Counted from the first letter of the stretch, positions 1 through 8,853 are shown. The stretch: 48,833 nt of DNA from Kiritimatiellia bacterium (GCA_017450695.1 JAFSTA010000021.1:1-48833); one strand, 5' to 3'. A program made the numbers and translations. The notes: generated by a model from the letters alone, not told the origin.

Positions 1-252
1 GCCGAGCCACAGCCCTCCGAAGAGCTTTTTGAAGTCCTTCTTCGCGTTCAGGTCGTAGTAGCTTTCCATCATCGAGAGGAAGAGCGACTTCCCGAACCGG
101 CGCGGCCGCACGAAGAAGATGAAGCGGTCCCTCTCCTCCATTCTGGCGAGGTATCGCGTCTTATCGACATAGTACAACCCCTCATTACGGATTGTCCTGA
201 AATCCGAAACGCCGTAAGGGATCTTCAGGTCTGTTTGCTTCTTTTGAATCAC
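1..252 (-). CDS. AAA-ATPase-like protein (PF09820-type), N-terminal part only
   Basis: This leftward reading frame runs off the window edge, so only about 84 N-terminal residues are visible. They read VIQKKQTDLKIPYG, then DFRTIRNEGLYYVDKT, then FFVRPRRFGKSLFLSMMESYY. The order 'YG…DF..IR..G.YYVDKT' followed by 'RPRRFGKSL' (Walker A) is the signature of the AAA-ATPase-like family that usually carries a C-terminal PD-(D/E)XK nuclease-like domain. That C-terminal part lies outside the window. There is no in-frame ATG, so I chose the GTG at 252. A GGAGGGG-type ribosome site lies about 25 bases upstream, which is far, so the start is uncertain. These proteins are abundant in gut bacteria; their function is unknown, and a mobile or defence role is only suspected. 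Confidence 0.8.
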   Translation of the reverse strand, partial: MIQKKQTDLKIPYGVSDFRTIRNEGLYYVDKTRYLARMEERDRFIFFVRPRRFGKSLFLSMMESYYDLNAKKDFKKLFGGLWLG

Positions 253-398
253 AACACGACAATGATACCATTTCCCCTCCCTCCGCGCAAGGGGAACGGC
301 GCGGTTTTCATGGAACACGAATAACGCGTCCCCACCTGCCGACAGAAATGGTCAAAATATTTTTTTGCAATTTTTTGAACGCACGGAGCGGTTGAATT

Positions 399-407
399 TG
401 CTATGAT
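399..407 (+). promoter_or_regulatory. Extended -10 promoter candidate for the LamG surface protein
   Basis: TGCTATGAT at 399-407 matches an extended -10 element (TG-N-TATGAT), 40 bases before the chosen ATG. No good -35 hexamer is seen at the usual spacing. The surrounding sequence is strongly AT-rich, unlike the flanking coding DNA. Confidence 0.35.
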
Positions 408-446
408 TAGCATTGTCTTTTGTATGTGAGGAAAAGGAGCAGGTCT

Positions 447-3400
447 ATGGATACAGGAAATGGCAAGCTGGACATTGGTCAGTTCTTGGTGTCATGTCGG
501 GCGGGTATCGCGTGCGCACTCGTTTTGACATGTGTTTCTCCGCTGGCGTTGCTGGCGGACGGTGAATGGATCGCTGGGAGCGGCGGGAACTGGGAGACGC
601 CTGCGAACTGGCTCGACGATCTCGTCGCCGCGTCCGGCACGGCGTACTTCACCAATGCTATCGCGGTCAATCCGGAAATCCGGATCAACAACTCCTATGC
701 GCTCGACGCGATCCTGCTCTATCCTCCGGCTGGTCGCACGTTCAACATCGATGCCACCTATCCGGTTGGTTCCTCCGACCAGTATTCATTCACCCCGTCG
801 GGTGACGTTTTTTCGGCCGGTGTCGCCGCGAACGGGAGCCGAGTCGAATGGAACGTGCCGATCGCCGGAAACAAACCCATTAAAATCTACTGGGGAGGTG
901 GATTTTTTCTCCGTTGCCCCTGGATCGGTACGGGTACCATCACGAGGCAAAGCGGAACGCTGGAAGTGGATCATCGCTTCACGATCGCGACGCAGGACGG
1001 CACGGTGTCGAGCAACCTGCTTGCCAGCCGCGCCATGAACCTGAACGGCGGCGCGAACCTGATTCTCGGCGGGCGTTTCCCCAAGCGCAAGGGGGAGGGC
1101 TACTTCGTCCTGACGCCCGGCTCACCCATTGCCGAGCTGGTGCCGACCAATTCCACCACCCGCAGCACGGCCACCGCCGGACAGCTCGTCACGGCAGATG
1201 GGTTGCCCGAAGGAACGCGCGTCGCGCGTGTATTCTCCTCCGCCGCCGGAAAGATCGCATTGACCAAGCTGCCGCTCGACACCGTGACGGAGGTGACGAC
1301 GCAACTCCTGACTTTTGCCGCCGCGCCGCGCTGGGACGTAGTTCAGGATTTCGACTTGCTGACCGTCAGCAACGGGCAGTGTGCCGTTACGCTCTACCCC
1401 TTCCTCTACGGCGCCGGCAACAACCAAGAGCCGTCCGGCACCAATACCGTCACCCTGAATGTCGGGAAAATCATCGGAAACGGGAACCTCAACGTGAAAC
1501 TCGACACGACCTACCACGGCTCGGACGGAACGCTCGCAGTCGATGACCTCTCCAGTTTCAGCAAAGACCTGATCCTGAATTCGACCGCTCGTCTCACGCT
1601 GAAGAAATTGACGGACGAGTCCAACATACCCCCCCCCGTTGGCGAACCCGCGCTCTGGATGGACGCCAGCGCGGCTGGTACGGTGACGGCGGACGCCAAC
1701 GGTCATGTCACCTCTTGGACGGATGTGCGCGGCTCGTCTTACGCCGAGGCGACACCCTGGCTGGAGAGTCCGACGGTGATGCCGAACGAGCTGAACGGGC
1801 GTCCGGTCATCGATTTCGGTACGGTCGGTTCGCGACAGGCATTGCAGTGGAACCGGGAAATCACAGGAATCAAAGCGGTGTTCCTCGTGCTGGGTTCGCA
1901 GGAAACGGGCGGATGCCTGCTCGGCGCCATGCCCGGCTGCACAACCTCGTACCTGCGCGGATTCAACCCGATTGACGCGGTTGCGAATAATACGGCAAAT
2001 GCCACCACCTACCGTCTGCACAAGGCGAACGGGTTAGTCCCAGTTAATCCGAGCGGCACGTATCGAGTCGCCATCAACGGAAGCCCGGTCGAACTTGGAG
2101 GATCCGGAATGTCGGGTGGATACGATGTCTATACGGTCTCTCTGCCCAACCTGAACTACAAGGCATCCGCCTTCGCCTTCGATGCGGGGAATGACGCCGA
2201 CGGAGGACGCCTCTCCGGCGGGCAGCGGTTGGCGGAAGTGCTGGTTTATACCAACTCGCTGACGTTCGCGCAATGCGTCGAGGTCGAAAACTACCTGCGG
2301 AAAAAGTGGATGGATATCGATGCCGAAGGTCGCGGACGCGCTCGCGTGAACAGCCTGGCTGTTAATGATACGCCTATCATCGAAACGCGGGACGGTTCAC
2401 CCATCCGTATCGGAAAGATGACCGGCACGGGAAACCTGACGGTCGAGACGAACAACGATGTGTCCGTGGAACTGATCGCGACGAATCTCTCGACAACCCT
2501 GCGCGACGGCGCGACGCTACGCGTCAACGCGCGGCGTGTTCCGAGCGTTCCCGCACTTGACGACGCCCTGCTCTGGCTGGACGCGGCGGATGCGGATTCC
2601 TTCACGCTGGATGGAAACGGCGACGTGCTGGAGTGGAAGAACCGTGTACCGAACGCGATTGAATCGGTAACGGCCGGTCCTGGTTCGGGGAGCGTGACGC
2701 CGACGCGTCCGCAACGCATCCAGGACGCGAACGGGCGTTGGCTGGTGGACTTCGGCAGCATCGGGAACGGATGCGCCTTGCGTTGCGCGAGCAACCTGTG
2801 GGCACGCACCCTTTTCATGGTCTGGATTCAGAAGGATCACGGGTGTCAGCCTTTCGGGAACATGAAGCAAGGATACACCACGACAACCCCCGGATTCAAG
2901 GGGAACACATTCCGAGGATCCCAGTTCCTGCGGCATAACGGAACCACGATGGGAAGCGCCATTGTCACGAGTTGGTCTGGCTCGAACGAGAGGAACGGAA
3001 GCTGGTACAGGAACGGTTCTCTGATCGAAAACGTGACGCTTGTGTCGATGCCCAAAAACCAACTCATTCTGAACTCCGGCGTGATGCAAGGAGGCGACCG
3101 CGTCTCCGCCGTCGGCGGATATAACTATGACGACAAGAATGCGGGTAACTGGGTGTGTTCCGGCGGTTTTCAGCTGGCTGAGATGATCCTTTACGGAACA
3201 ACGCTGGATGACACGGCGCGGCGTGACGTGGAGGCATATCTGCAACGGAAGTGGTTCGGCACGATTCCAGACGGCTATGCCGACGGCGCACTCACGCTCT
3301 CCAGCCTGACGGTCGATGGCAACGTCTCCGTAGAGAACACGGGGAACGCCCCGCTCACGGTCGAAAGCGTGAACGGTACCGGTACACTCAGTGTCACGGG

Positions 3401-4859
3401 CGAGGGTGGATTCATCTACGATAAAAAGGCTGCGACGGTGGTTCTCACCGGTGGAAGCGACGGTGTCTGCCTGTTCCCGGCAGAAGCACCCACTGCTGGC
3501 GAAAGTCCGATTCTCCATATCGATGCCACAAACCGAAACGCGATCACATTCTACAAGAGTACTTACACGCAATATTACACGGACCTCGCGCAGGGCATCC
3601 GGATCGGATCGGCGGCAGGTGAACAGTCCTGGCTTCCGATTTACCGTACCGGCGCAGATGGATGTAACGGCAAGGCGATTATCGACTTCGATATTCGTTC
3701 CCAAGGCAACGGTCGTGACTGCCGTTCCTATCGTTGGGATCCCCCGCTGACCAACATCCGTACTGTCTTCTGGATGTTCCGCGATCATCCGACACGCGGG
3801 GGCGGCTTCCTGTTGGGACTGACCAACGGAACCGATTTCCTGCGCGGCAGCTTTGGGACGTTACTGAATGCTTCGCCGCTCTTCGATGACAATGCAGCCG
3901 ACTACGTGAAGGCTGGCTCACTGCACGTGGACGGAATCTCCGTGCCGTACAACCACGTGCCCGAAGCGAATTGGCAGGTGCTGTCACTGGTGACGACAGG
4001 GAACGGGACCGCCAACATGATCGCAGCGGACCGCGACAACAAGAATAACTGGGGCGGACTCCAGCTCGGCGAACTGCTCGTTTACTCCCGCGCAATGGAT
4101 GACGTGGAAAGGATAAACACGGAAGCGTATCTGATGGACAAGTGGCTCGGGAAGCGCCATCCCGAACTCTACCGTGAAAACAGCGGCTGGTTCATCCATG
4201 CCGCAGGTCAGACCGTCACAAACACGGCTGGCGTCGCACACGGAAATATCGCCGGACTCCAAGGGAACGGCACGGTGTTTTTCCGCAACGCGAACGCGAG
4301 CGTGTTGGGCGATGTCCGAAACTTCGCCGGCACGGCGCGTCTTACCGGGAACAGCGTCGTGACGCTCGACAGTTCCGCCTACGCCGACTCCACATGGATC
4401 GTGGAGGAAGGCAGCGTACTGGACCTCGACGGCAAGACGGTGACACTCGGCGGCATCGGCGGCGGCGGTACGGTGAGTAACGGGAACCTGGTGGTGTCGA
4501 ACCTCATTATCGGCGCGACGGACGCACGTGCCGACCTGACGGTGATGGGAAACCTGACTCTGGCGGCAAACGCACAGGTGTCGGTACTCTCGCCCGAACG
4601 GTACGCGAGCTGTGTTCATGTGCAAGGCAAACTGTCTCTGACGGACGGCGAGGTCTCGGTACAGCTTTCGACGCCAATACCCTTCCCTGCGCACGCGATT
4701 CTGAGCTATGGGTCGCTGGCAGCGGAAACGCCGATGGATCAATGGCCGTGCGAATACAACCTTCCGACGGTTGGCGGTTACACCACGACTGTTCGTTCCG
4801 TCCTCGGCGCATATATGCTGGACGGCAGCTCGGCAGGAACACGAATCATGATCCGGTAA
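447..4859 (+). CDS. Giant secreted LamG-repeat surface protein
   Basis: The product has 1470 residues. The ATG at 447 follows AAGGAG with a 7-base gap; an upstream in-frame TTG at 420 lacks such a site. A long signal peptide ends near LALLA|DGEW. Three modules of about 220 residues follow (roughly 401-622, 706-937 and 1021-1232). Each opens with a P/D-A-L-L-W-(L/M)DA-type strand and closes with 'LAE(V/M)LVY' and a 'V(E)AYL…KW' helix, as in LamG/concanavalin-like domains of PVC surface proteins. Between and after them are Gly/Thr/Asn-rich strands ('GNLTV', 'GTVSNGNLVV', 'DLTVMGNLTLA') typical of beta-helical, autotransporter-associated repeats. No beta-barrel, LPXTG or sorting tail is recognisable, so the anchoring mode is unknown. 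It probably binds carbohydrate at the cell surface and is followed by a sialidase-family gene. Confidence 0.85.
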   Translation: MDTGNGKLDIGQFLVSCRAGIACALVLTCVSPLALLADGEWIAGSGGNWETPANWLDDLVAASGTAYFTNAIAVNPEIRINNSYALDAILLYPPAGRTFNIDATYPVGSSDQYSFTPSGDVFSAGVAANGSRVEWNVPIAGNKPIKIYWGGGFFLRCPWIGTGTITRQSGTLEVDHRFTIATQDGTVSSNLLASRAMNLNGGANLILGGRFPKRKGEGYFVLTPGSPIAELVPTNSTTRSTATAGQLVTADGLPEGTRVARVFSSAAGKIALTKLPLDTVTEVTTQLLTFAAAPRWDVVQDFDLLTVSNGQCAVTLYPFLYGAGNNQEPSGTNTVTLNVGKIIGNGNLNVKLDTTYHGSDGTLAVDDLSSFSKDLILNSTARLTLKKLTDESNIPPPVGEPALWMDASAAGTVTADANGHVTSWTDVRGSSYAEATPWLESPTVMPNELNGRPVIDFGTVGSRQALQWNREITGIKAVFLVLGSQETGGCLLGAMPGCTTSYLRGFNPIDAVANNTANATTYRLHKANGLVPVNPSGTYRVAINGSPVELGGSGMSGGYDVYTVSLPNLNYKASAFAFDAGNDADGGRLSGGQRLAEVLVYTNSLTFAQCVEVENYLRKKWMDIDAEGRGRARVNSLAVNDTPIIETRDGSPIRIGKMTGTGNLTVETNNDVSVELIATNLSTTLRDGATLRVNARRVPSVPALDDALLWLDAADADSFTLDGNGDVLEWKNRVPNAIESVTAGPGSGSVTPTRPQRIQDANGRWLVDFGSIGNGCALRCASNLWARTLFMVWIQKDHGCQPFGNMKQGYTTTTPGFKGNTFRGSQFLRHNGTTMGSAIVTSWSGSNERNGSWYRNGSLIENVTLVSMPKNQLILNSGVMQGGDRVSAVGGYNYDDKNAGNWVCSGGFQLAEMILYGTTLDDTARRDVEAYLQRKWFGTIPDGYADGALTLSSLTVDGNVSVENTGNAPLTVESVNGTGTLSVTGEGGFIYDKKAATVVLTGGSDGVCLFPAEAPTAGESPILHIDATNRNAITFYKSTYTQYYTDLAQGIRIGSAAGEQSWLPIYRTGADGCNGKAIIDFDIRSQGNGRDCRSYRWDPPLTNIRTVFWMFRDHPTRGGGFLLGLTNGTDFLRGSFGTLLNASPLFDDNAADYVKAGSLHVDGISVPYNHVPEANWQVLSLVTTGNGTANMIAADRDNKNNWGGLQLGELLVYSRAMDDVERINTEAYLMDKWLGKRHPELYRENSGWFIHAAGQTVTNTAGVAHGNIAGLQGNGTVFFRNANASVLGDVRNFAGTARLTGNSVVTLDSSAYADSTWIVEEGSVLDLDGKTVTLGGIGGGGTVSNGNLVVSNLIIGATDARADLTVMGNLTLAANAQVSVLSPERYASCVHVQGKLSLTDGEVSVQLSTPIPFPAHAILSYGSLAAETPMDQWPCEYNLPTVGGYTTTVRSVLGAYMLDGSSAGTRIMIR

Positions 4860-4860
4860 G

Positions 4861-4898
4861 AATCGAAAGCGGCCGAGAGCAATCAACGGCTTTCGATT
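4861..4898 (+). other. Intercistronic hairpin between the LamG gene and the sialidase
   Basis: A perfect 10-bp inverted repeat (4861-4870 pairing with 4889-4898, 18-base loop) begins one base after the stop codon of the LamG gene. No T-run follows, so it is not a classical terminator. A role in transcript processing or stability between the two co-oriented genes is an inference. Confidence 0.5.
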
Positions 4899-4929
4899 GC
4901 CATCGAAAACGACGAAAGGTAATGCGAAG

Positions 4930-6642
4930 ATGAGAAAAGCGATTGCATTTGGTTTGGTATTGTGTACCCTGGTCTGCCGAGCGGAAACAGGCTCGTTGTC
5001 AATCCTGCCGGAACAGTGGACGTTGTTGACTCCCACCGCGAAGGTGACGACAGACGGGACCTTGCTGCTAGACGGCATGAATGCGCCGACCTACGCATTC
5101 TACAATGCGGCATCGTATGGCGATGTCTCGCTGGAGGCCCGGTATTCCGTCGCGAAGACCGATGGCGTGATGGCGGTCGGTTTCGTGATCGCTTCGACAG
5201 ACTCGGAGTCGTTCCTGCGCGTGCATTACGACCGCCGCAGCGCGATCCTCTACCGGAACACGGAGGGCGGCGCGTTCCAGGAGATCAAGCGCGTCGGGAA
5301 CAAGCCGCAGGAGCCGGCCAAATGGTACACCGCCAAGCTGATCCGAAAGGGAAAGACGCTGGAGGTGTTTTTCAACGGCGCGAAACTCTATGACGCGGAG
5401 GTACCCGACACCCCCGGTCGCGTCGGTTTCTACGCCAGCCAGACGATCGGTACAATCCGCGACATCCGCCTCGACGGAACGCGCATAGCACTCGCCGCAC
5501 CATGGAGAAACATGGAAGAAGGGCGCATCCACGGTGCGCCGAAGGTGCAGGCGCGCGCGGAGATTATCTGGACGCGAGCCATCTGCAAAGAACCGGATCG
5601 GTACATCGGCTGGCCGACGGTCTGTCGTCGTAAGAACGGGGAGCTGCTTGCCGTTTTCTCCGGCGACCGCCAGTACCATGTCTGCCCGTGGGGTAAAGTC
5701 CAGCTCGTGCGTAGCATGGACAACGGCGAGACATGGACCAAGCCCGTAACGATCTGCAACACGGTGAATGACGACCGCGACGCGGGGATTACGGAATTGC
5801 AGAACGGGGACCTGCTCGTGACGTGGTTCAGCTCGCTCTGTTACGCGGGAAATTTCCCGGCAAATGCGGTTTTCGCCAAACAGGACAGCGAGCGGTACTT
5901 CTGGCAGCGTCACTTTGAAAAGTTGCCACGCGCACTGGTGAAGGAACAGCTTGGTTATTTCACGCGCCGTTCGACCGATGGCGGTAAGACGTGGGAACCA
6001 CCCGTGCGGACTACCGGATCGGCGAACCACGGCGGCATCCAGTTGAAGGACGGACGCCTGCTGATGATCGGCCGTCGCTGGAACAGCCAAGGCAATTTCC
6101 TGCCGGAGGATCCCGCCGGACAGAAGACGAAGCACGAGCTGACGGTCGATGAATCGACCGACAACGGGCGCAGCTGGCACCAGATTGCGAGCATCCACCC
6201 GGAAGAGGACATCTCCAAATTCCACGAACCGCACCTGGTGGAAGCGGCGGACGGCATGATCGTCGCGCAGTTCCGTTGCCACATCGACTTCAACCTGCGC
6301 CAGTCCGAAAGCAAGGATGGCGGCAAGACGTGGACCCCCGTTCATCGTCTGGATATCCACGGCCATCCGCCGCACCTGATCCGTCTCGCGGACAACAAAC
6401 TGCTCACCGTGTACGGCATCCGCGACGGGGCGTTCGGCGAATACGCCTGTATCAGCGACGACAACGGCAAGACCTGGGATGTGAAAAACCAGATCAAACT
6501 GGCGGGACACTGGTGCGGAGATCTCGGCTATCCCGCCTCCGCCCAGCTGTCCGACGGCACAATCATCACCGTCTATTACCAGTCGGAAAAGAACGGCGAA
6601 AAGCCCTGCCTCATGGCCACCAAGTGGCGCGTAACCCGTTAG
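4930..6642 (+). CDS. Secreted sialidase-family (BNR/Asp-box) protein
   Basis: The product has 570 residues. The start is the ATG at 4930, giving a clean signal peptide (MRKAIAFGLVLCTLVCRA|E). An earlier in-frame start at 4897 would bury it behind a charged extension. Residues about 25-190 form a LamG/DUF1080-like beta-sandwich. From about 205 a six-bladed propeller follows with five Asp boxes: SMDNGETW (~262), STDGGKTW (~348), STDNGRSW (~409), SKDGGKTW (~461) and SDDNGKTW (~508). This is the architecture of exo-sialidases (GH33) and of related BNR hydrolases. The Arg triad and Tyr/Glu nucleophile cannot be assigned with confidence, so 'sialidase-like' is safer than sialidase. It lies 70 bp after the LamG surface protein on the same strand, suggesting joint use in glycan degradation. 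Confidence 0.85.
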   Translation: MRKAIAFGLVLCTLVCRAETGSLSILPEQWTLLTPTAKVTTDGTLLLDGMNAPTYAFYNAASYGDVSLEARYSVAKTDGVMAVGFVIASTDSESFLRVHYDRRSAILYRNTEGGAFQEIKRVGNKPQEPAKWYTAKLIRKGKTLEVFFNGAKLYDAEVPDTPGRVGFYASQTIGTIRDIRLDGTRIALAAPWRNMEEGRIHGAPKVQARAEIIWTRAICKEPDRYIGWPTVCRRKNGELLAVFSGDRQYHVCPWGKVQLVRSMDNGETWTKPVTICNTVNDDRDAGITELQNGDLLVTWFSSLCYAGNFPANAVFAKQDSERYFWQRHFEKLPRALVKEQLGYFTRRSTDGGKTWEPPVRTTGSANHGGIQLKDGRLLMIGRRWNSQGNFLPEDPAGQKTKHELTVDESTDNGRSWHQIASIHPEEDISKFHEPHLVEAADGMIVAQFRCHIDFNLRQSESKDGGKTWTPVHRLDIHGHPPHLIRLADNKLLTVYGIRDGAFGEYACISDDNGKTWDVKNQIKLAGHWCGDLGYPASAQLSDGTIITVYYQSEKNGEKPCLMATKWRVTR

Positions 6643-6730
6643 GACGAGCGACAAAACCGTATGGGGTGACCTGTCCAGCAGACGCCATATAGGTCTTGCC
6701 TATAAGTTCAAAGTTGGGTGGTTGGGTGGT

Positions 6731-6771
6731 CAGCCCGCCGCCCGCGCTCTGCATGGGAATGTAAATGAGGG
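6731..6771 (-). repeat. REP-like hairpin module (family C)
   Basis: On the minus strand it reads CCCTCATTTACATTCCC, a GC-rich hairpin, then a GGGCTG flank. Related copies lie at 11421-11459, 22013-22056, 30177-30228, 35890-35928, 40541-40581, 41030-41082 and, partial, at 46051-46080. Confidence 0.65.
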
Positions 6772-6817
6772 CAAGTTTGTCTCGTGCCAAGTCTGCGGAG
6801 ACGCGGAGGGAAAAACG

Positions 6818-6894
6818 AATCGGGGAAGCGACACTCCTGTCGCCTCTGCGTAGCAACAGAACTGAATGAAGCGGCAGGAGTGCCGCTTCCCCGA
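6818..6894. repeat. Long inverted-repeat element (family A), copy 1
   Basis: This 77-bp element has two 24-base arms (TCGGGGAAGCG… and …CGCTTCCCCGA) that pair with two interior mismatches, around a 29-base loop. It is identical to 11494-11570 except for one base. A shorter relative (45661-45684) keeps only the right-hand portion. Confidence 0.85.
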
Positions 6895-7134
6895 ACGTCC
6901 CGCTCAGAACTTCGGATAAGCAAGGACAACAACTTCAACAACAGATAGACAACTCGCTGGTGATCGTCGCGCAACCGCACGACGGGACTTATCCGGCTCG
7001 CGGTTGCGAGCCGTCCCCTCTGAAGTTGTTCCCAAGTTGTCCGTGTTGTTTCCCAATCCCCGCGCGAGGTCCCTCCCTTCTCCCTTTGAAACTCAAAACA
7101 AATCCCAACAGAGAAATTTTCATAATCGTATATT

Positions 7135-7188
7135 TTGGCGTAAAATCAACGATTGAATCGTGTAAATTGGCGTAAAATCAACGATTGA
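7135..7188. repeat. Two 22-bp direct repeats
   Basis: TTGGCGTAAAATCAACGATT plus GA occurs at 7135-7156 and, identically, at 7167-7188, a 32-bp period in AT-rich DNA. There are only two copies, and the intervening 10 bases are AT-rich. Confidence 0.8.
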
Positions 7189-7245
7189 CAGTTGTTTTTC
7201 CCCTAAATTCATCTGTTGAACAATTTAAAACCACGGAATACACGG

Positions 7246-7283
7246 AGGCGCTATGCGCCAGCTGAGAGGCTGGGAAGCTAGTA
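7246..7283 (+). repeat. GGCGC-loop-GCGCC hairpin followed by CAGCTGAGA (family F)
   Basis: GGCGCTATGCGCC is followed by AGCTGAGAGGCT. Similar GGCGC-TAC-GCGCC plus AG(C/T)TGAGAAG units are at 40586-40616 and 46083-46110, and in reverse at 9629-9652, 31432-31459 and 32980-33010. Confidence 0.6.
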
Positions 7284-7302
7284 TGCGTGTCGCGTCCGCT
7301 GC

Positions 7303-7345
7303 GTAGCGACGGTGCCCTCGCCGTTGGCTTTCGTGGAAGCGGCCG
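7303..7345 (+). repeat. GCTGCGTAGCGACGG repeat (family I), copy 1
   Basis: The unit GCTGCGTAGCGACGG-N-GCCCTCGCCGT-N-GGCTTTCG recurs at 40733-40775. The GACGG/CCGTC-like arms form a short hairpin, and both copies end in GG(A/C)AGCGG. Confidence 0.6.
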
Positions 7346-7369
7346 TGTGAGCAAGGATGGATGCAGACC

Positions 7370-7448
7370 TCGTCTATAACTTCAACCTCCAACGTGTAGT
7401 ATAAGTTATCTGAATAGAATCACTCACGCAGCGCGTGAGCGGGGGCTA
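7370..7448 (+). repeat. TCGTCTATAAC element with covarying hairpin (family B), copy 1
   Basis: It begins TCGTCTATAACTTCAACCTCC, continues through AAGTTATC and (A)GAATCACT, then has the hairpin CTCACGC-AGC-GCGTGAG and the tail CGGGGGCTA. The other copies are at 19767-19838 and 20148-20226. The hairpin arms change between copies but pairing is kept. Confidence 0.75.
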
Positions 7449-7659
7449 AAAGCTACTACCTTCTAACGCCCACCCGCTAACGGCTACGCCACCTCGCCCT
7501 CCTCAGCACTTGGGTGGATGTTTATGTCGTCGCCGGGGGTAGCATTTCGCTTACCCCCGGCTGTACAATTCATGTCCCTTCAGGGCTTTTCACGTCCGTT
7601 CTCGGATAGTAGAACAGACTGTCAGCCCGTTTGTGTCAGCGGACGCGACGGGGGCTTGT

Positions 7660-8640
7660 TCAAAACTTTATTCTGATACGGCAATAATCCATCGCTATGC
7701 TTGACAAAACGGGGCGGTCTGACACCTTCCCTTCAATTTCAAGGATCGTTCCCCGACGAATGGATGCGGCATCGTTCTTCGACATGCCGTCAAAGCGGGC
7801 CGAGATGGTTCCGCCTTTCCGACTGAGTATGATTTTGACCTCGTCCGTGAAGAAAGTGGTTTCCACCGTGTCAACTGTGCCTCTTAGAACAAGGCGTTTC
7901 CCACGGAACCGTGCATGTTCTTCAGCATCCTTTTGCCGATCGTAAAGCTTATTCCCCGTGTCAGACGAGTAATTGACTACGCGGACGATTTCGGCGAATG
8001 CCGCGTCGCTCAACAGGATGCCGTTTTCTATGCAGTATTCAGGGGATTCCTTCCGCCGCCGTTCCTCCTCTTCCGCTTGGGCGCGACGTGCAGCCTCCTC
8101 GGCAAGGCGTTTCTTCTCCTCTTGTTTTCTGCGTAGTTCCTCCTGGCGTCGGAGTTCGGCTTGACGCTCCTCCTCTTGGATACGAAGTTCCTCCTGTCTC
8201 TTTCGCTCCTTCGCCCTATTGACCTTGTCCTCCGTCTCGGACAACTTGGCAGTCAGAGCTGCCAGCGTTTCAATGGATGCGTCCAGCTGGTTTGTGCAGC
8301 CTGCCATTTTTGCCTTGTCATAAAAGTTCCCCGCTTTGGCCAAGGTCTGTCTCGCTTGTACAAGCCAAGTATCGTAGCCGTTGGCGTAGTCGCTGGCATT
8401 CTCAGGCGAAAGCAGGACGTACTCGTTTAAAATCATCAAATCGCCAAGCTGCTTCAACGCATCAGCATTTCCCATTGAGGCTGCTTCTGCATACTTTTCG
8501 CGCGCTTTGTCGTATTCCGATCTCATTTCAAGAGTATATCCTTCTTGAAGGAGTCTTACATCCTTTGGCATTTTGTCGGAACATCCAACTAGGCAGACCG
8601 CTCCTACTACAGCGACAACTATATGCTTTATGCACTTCAT
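7660..8640 (-). CDS. Lipoprotein with coiled coil and C-terminal OB-fold-like domain
   Basis: The 326-residue product has a lipoprotein signal (lipobox LVGC, Cys at about residue 20). A helical part (about 25-140) has a Sel1/TPR-like segment 'YDKAREKYAEAASMGNADALKQLG'-type repeat. An extremely Glu/Arg/Lys-rich coiled coil (about 140-205) follows, then a C-terminal domain (about 235-326) with strands 'GKRLVLRGTVDTVET', 'VKIILSRKGG' and 'GTILEIEGKV'. The last pattern resembles the tRNA_anti-like OB fold of putative periplasmic proteins. AAGGAGG lies 8 bases before the ATG. It is the second gene of a likely two-gene unit with the 66-aa ORF at 8653, 12 bp upstream. It is probably anchored to a membrane and acts in the envelope; the function is unknown. 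Confidence 0.8.
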   Translation of the reverse strand: MKCIKHIVVAVVGAVCLVGCSDKMPKDVRLLQEGYTLEMRSEYDKAREKYAEAASMGNADALKQLGDLMILNEYVLLSPENASDYANGYDTWLVQARQTLAKAGNFYDKAKMAGCTNQLDASIETLAALTAKLSETEDKVNRAKERKRQEELRIQEEERQAELRRQEELRRKQEEKKRLAEEAARRAQAEEEERRRKESPEYCIENGILLSDAAFAEIVRVVNYSSDTGNKLYDRQKDAEEHARFRGKRLVLRGTVDTVETTFFTDEVKIILSRKGGTISARFDGMSKNDAASIRRGTILEIEGKVSDRPVLSSIAMDYCRIRIKF

Positions 8641-8652
8641 AACATGTCCTCC

Positions 8653-8853
8653 TTATTTGACGCTCTGCATCAGTTCGGCAAACTTCGTCCAATTAAGTTT
8701 AGTGCCGACCTTTTTGTTCTTCGGGAACCACTCAATCGCTCCATTGGAAATGTTGAGCCTTCCCAGCTTCTTTTCGCCTTCGCTGACGTGCAGCTCAATG
8801 CCGCCCTTCTTGATATGCAGGCAACCTGTCTGCATTATGACTGTCTGTGCCAT
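8653..8853 (-). CDS. Small conserved-looking protein of unknown function (66 aa)
   Basis: I chose the ATG at 8853 because TTAGGAGA sits 7 bases upstream; a longer in-frame version from 8874 lacks a ribosome site. The protein is a compact, basic alpha/beta candidate: alternating strands 'CLHIKKGGIELHV' and 'KKLGRLNISNGAIEWFP', then 'LNWTKFAELMQ'. The motif LGRLNIS-GAIEWFP with a terminal W--F--LM helix suggests a real small domain and not a random frame. I do not recognise the family. It has no signal peptide although its partner gene 12 bp downstream encodes a lipoprotein. Confidence 0.65.
   Translation of the reverse strand: MAQTVIMQTGCLHIKKGGIELHVSEGEKKLGRLNISNGAIEWFPKNKKVGTKLNWTKFAELMQSVK

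Larger units (their letters stand above)
6643..7659. other. 1-kb gene-free gap filled with repeat modules
   Basis: No convincing gene is seen. From left to right the gap holds a REP-like hairpin (6731-6771), a long inverted-repeat element (6818-6894), an AT-rich stretch with two 22-bp direct repeats (7135-7188), a CACGGAATACACGG tract (7208-7246), a GGCGC-TAT-GCGCC hairpin (7246-7283), a GACGG…CCGT hairpin (7303-7345) and a TCGTCTATAAC element with a CTCACGC/GCGTGAG hairpin (7370-7448). Reading frames through it are short and made of repeat sequence. Confidence 0.7.

Noticed and set aside
5068-6654. 528-codon leftward open frame
   Set aside because: It is antisense to the sialidase-family gene, which has five in-frame Asp boxes and a signal peptide.
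7135-7188. CRISPR array
   Set aside because: Only two repeats, a spacer of 10 bases, and no cas gene in the window.
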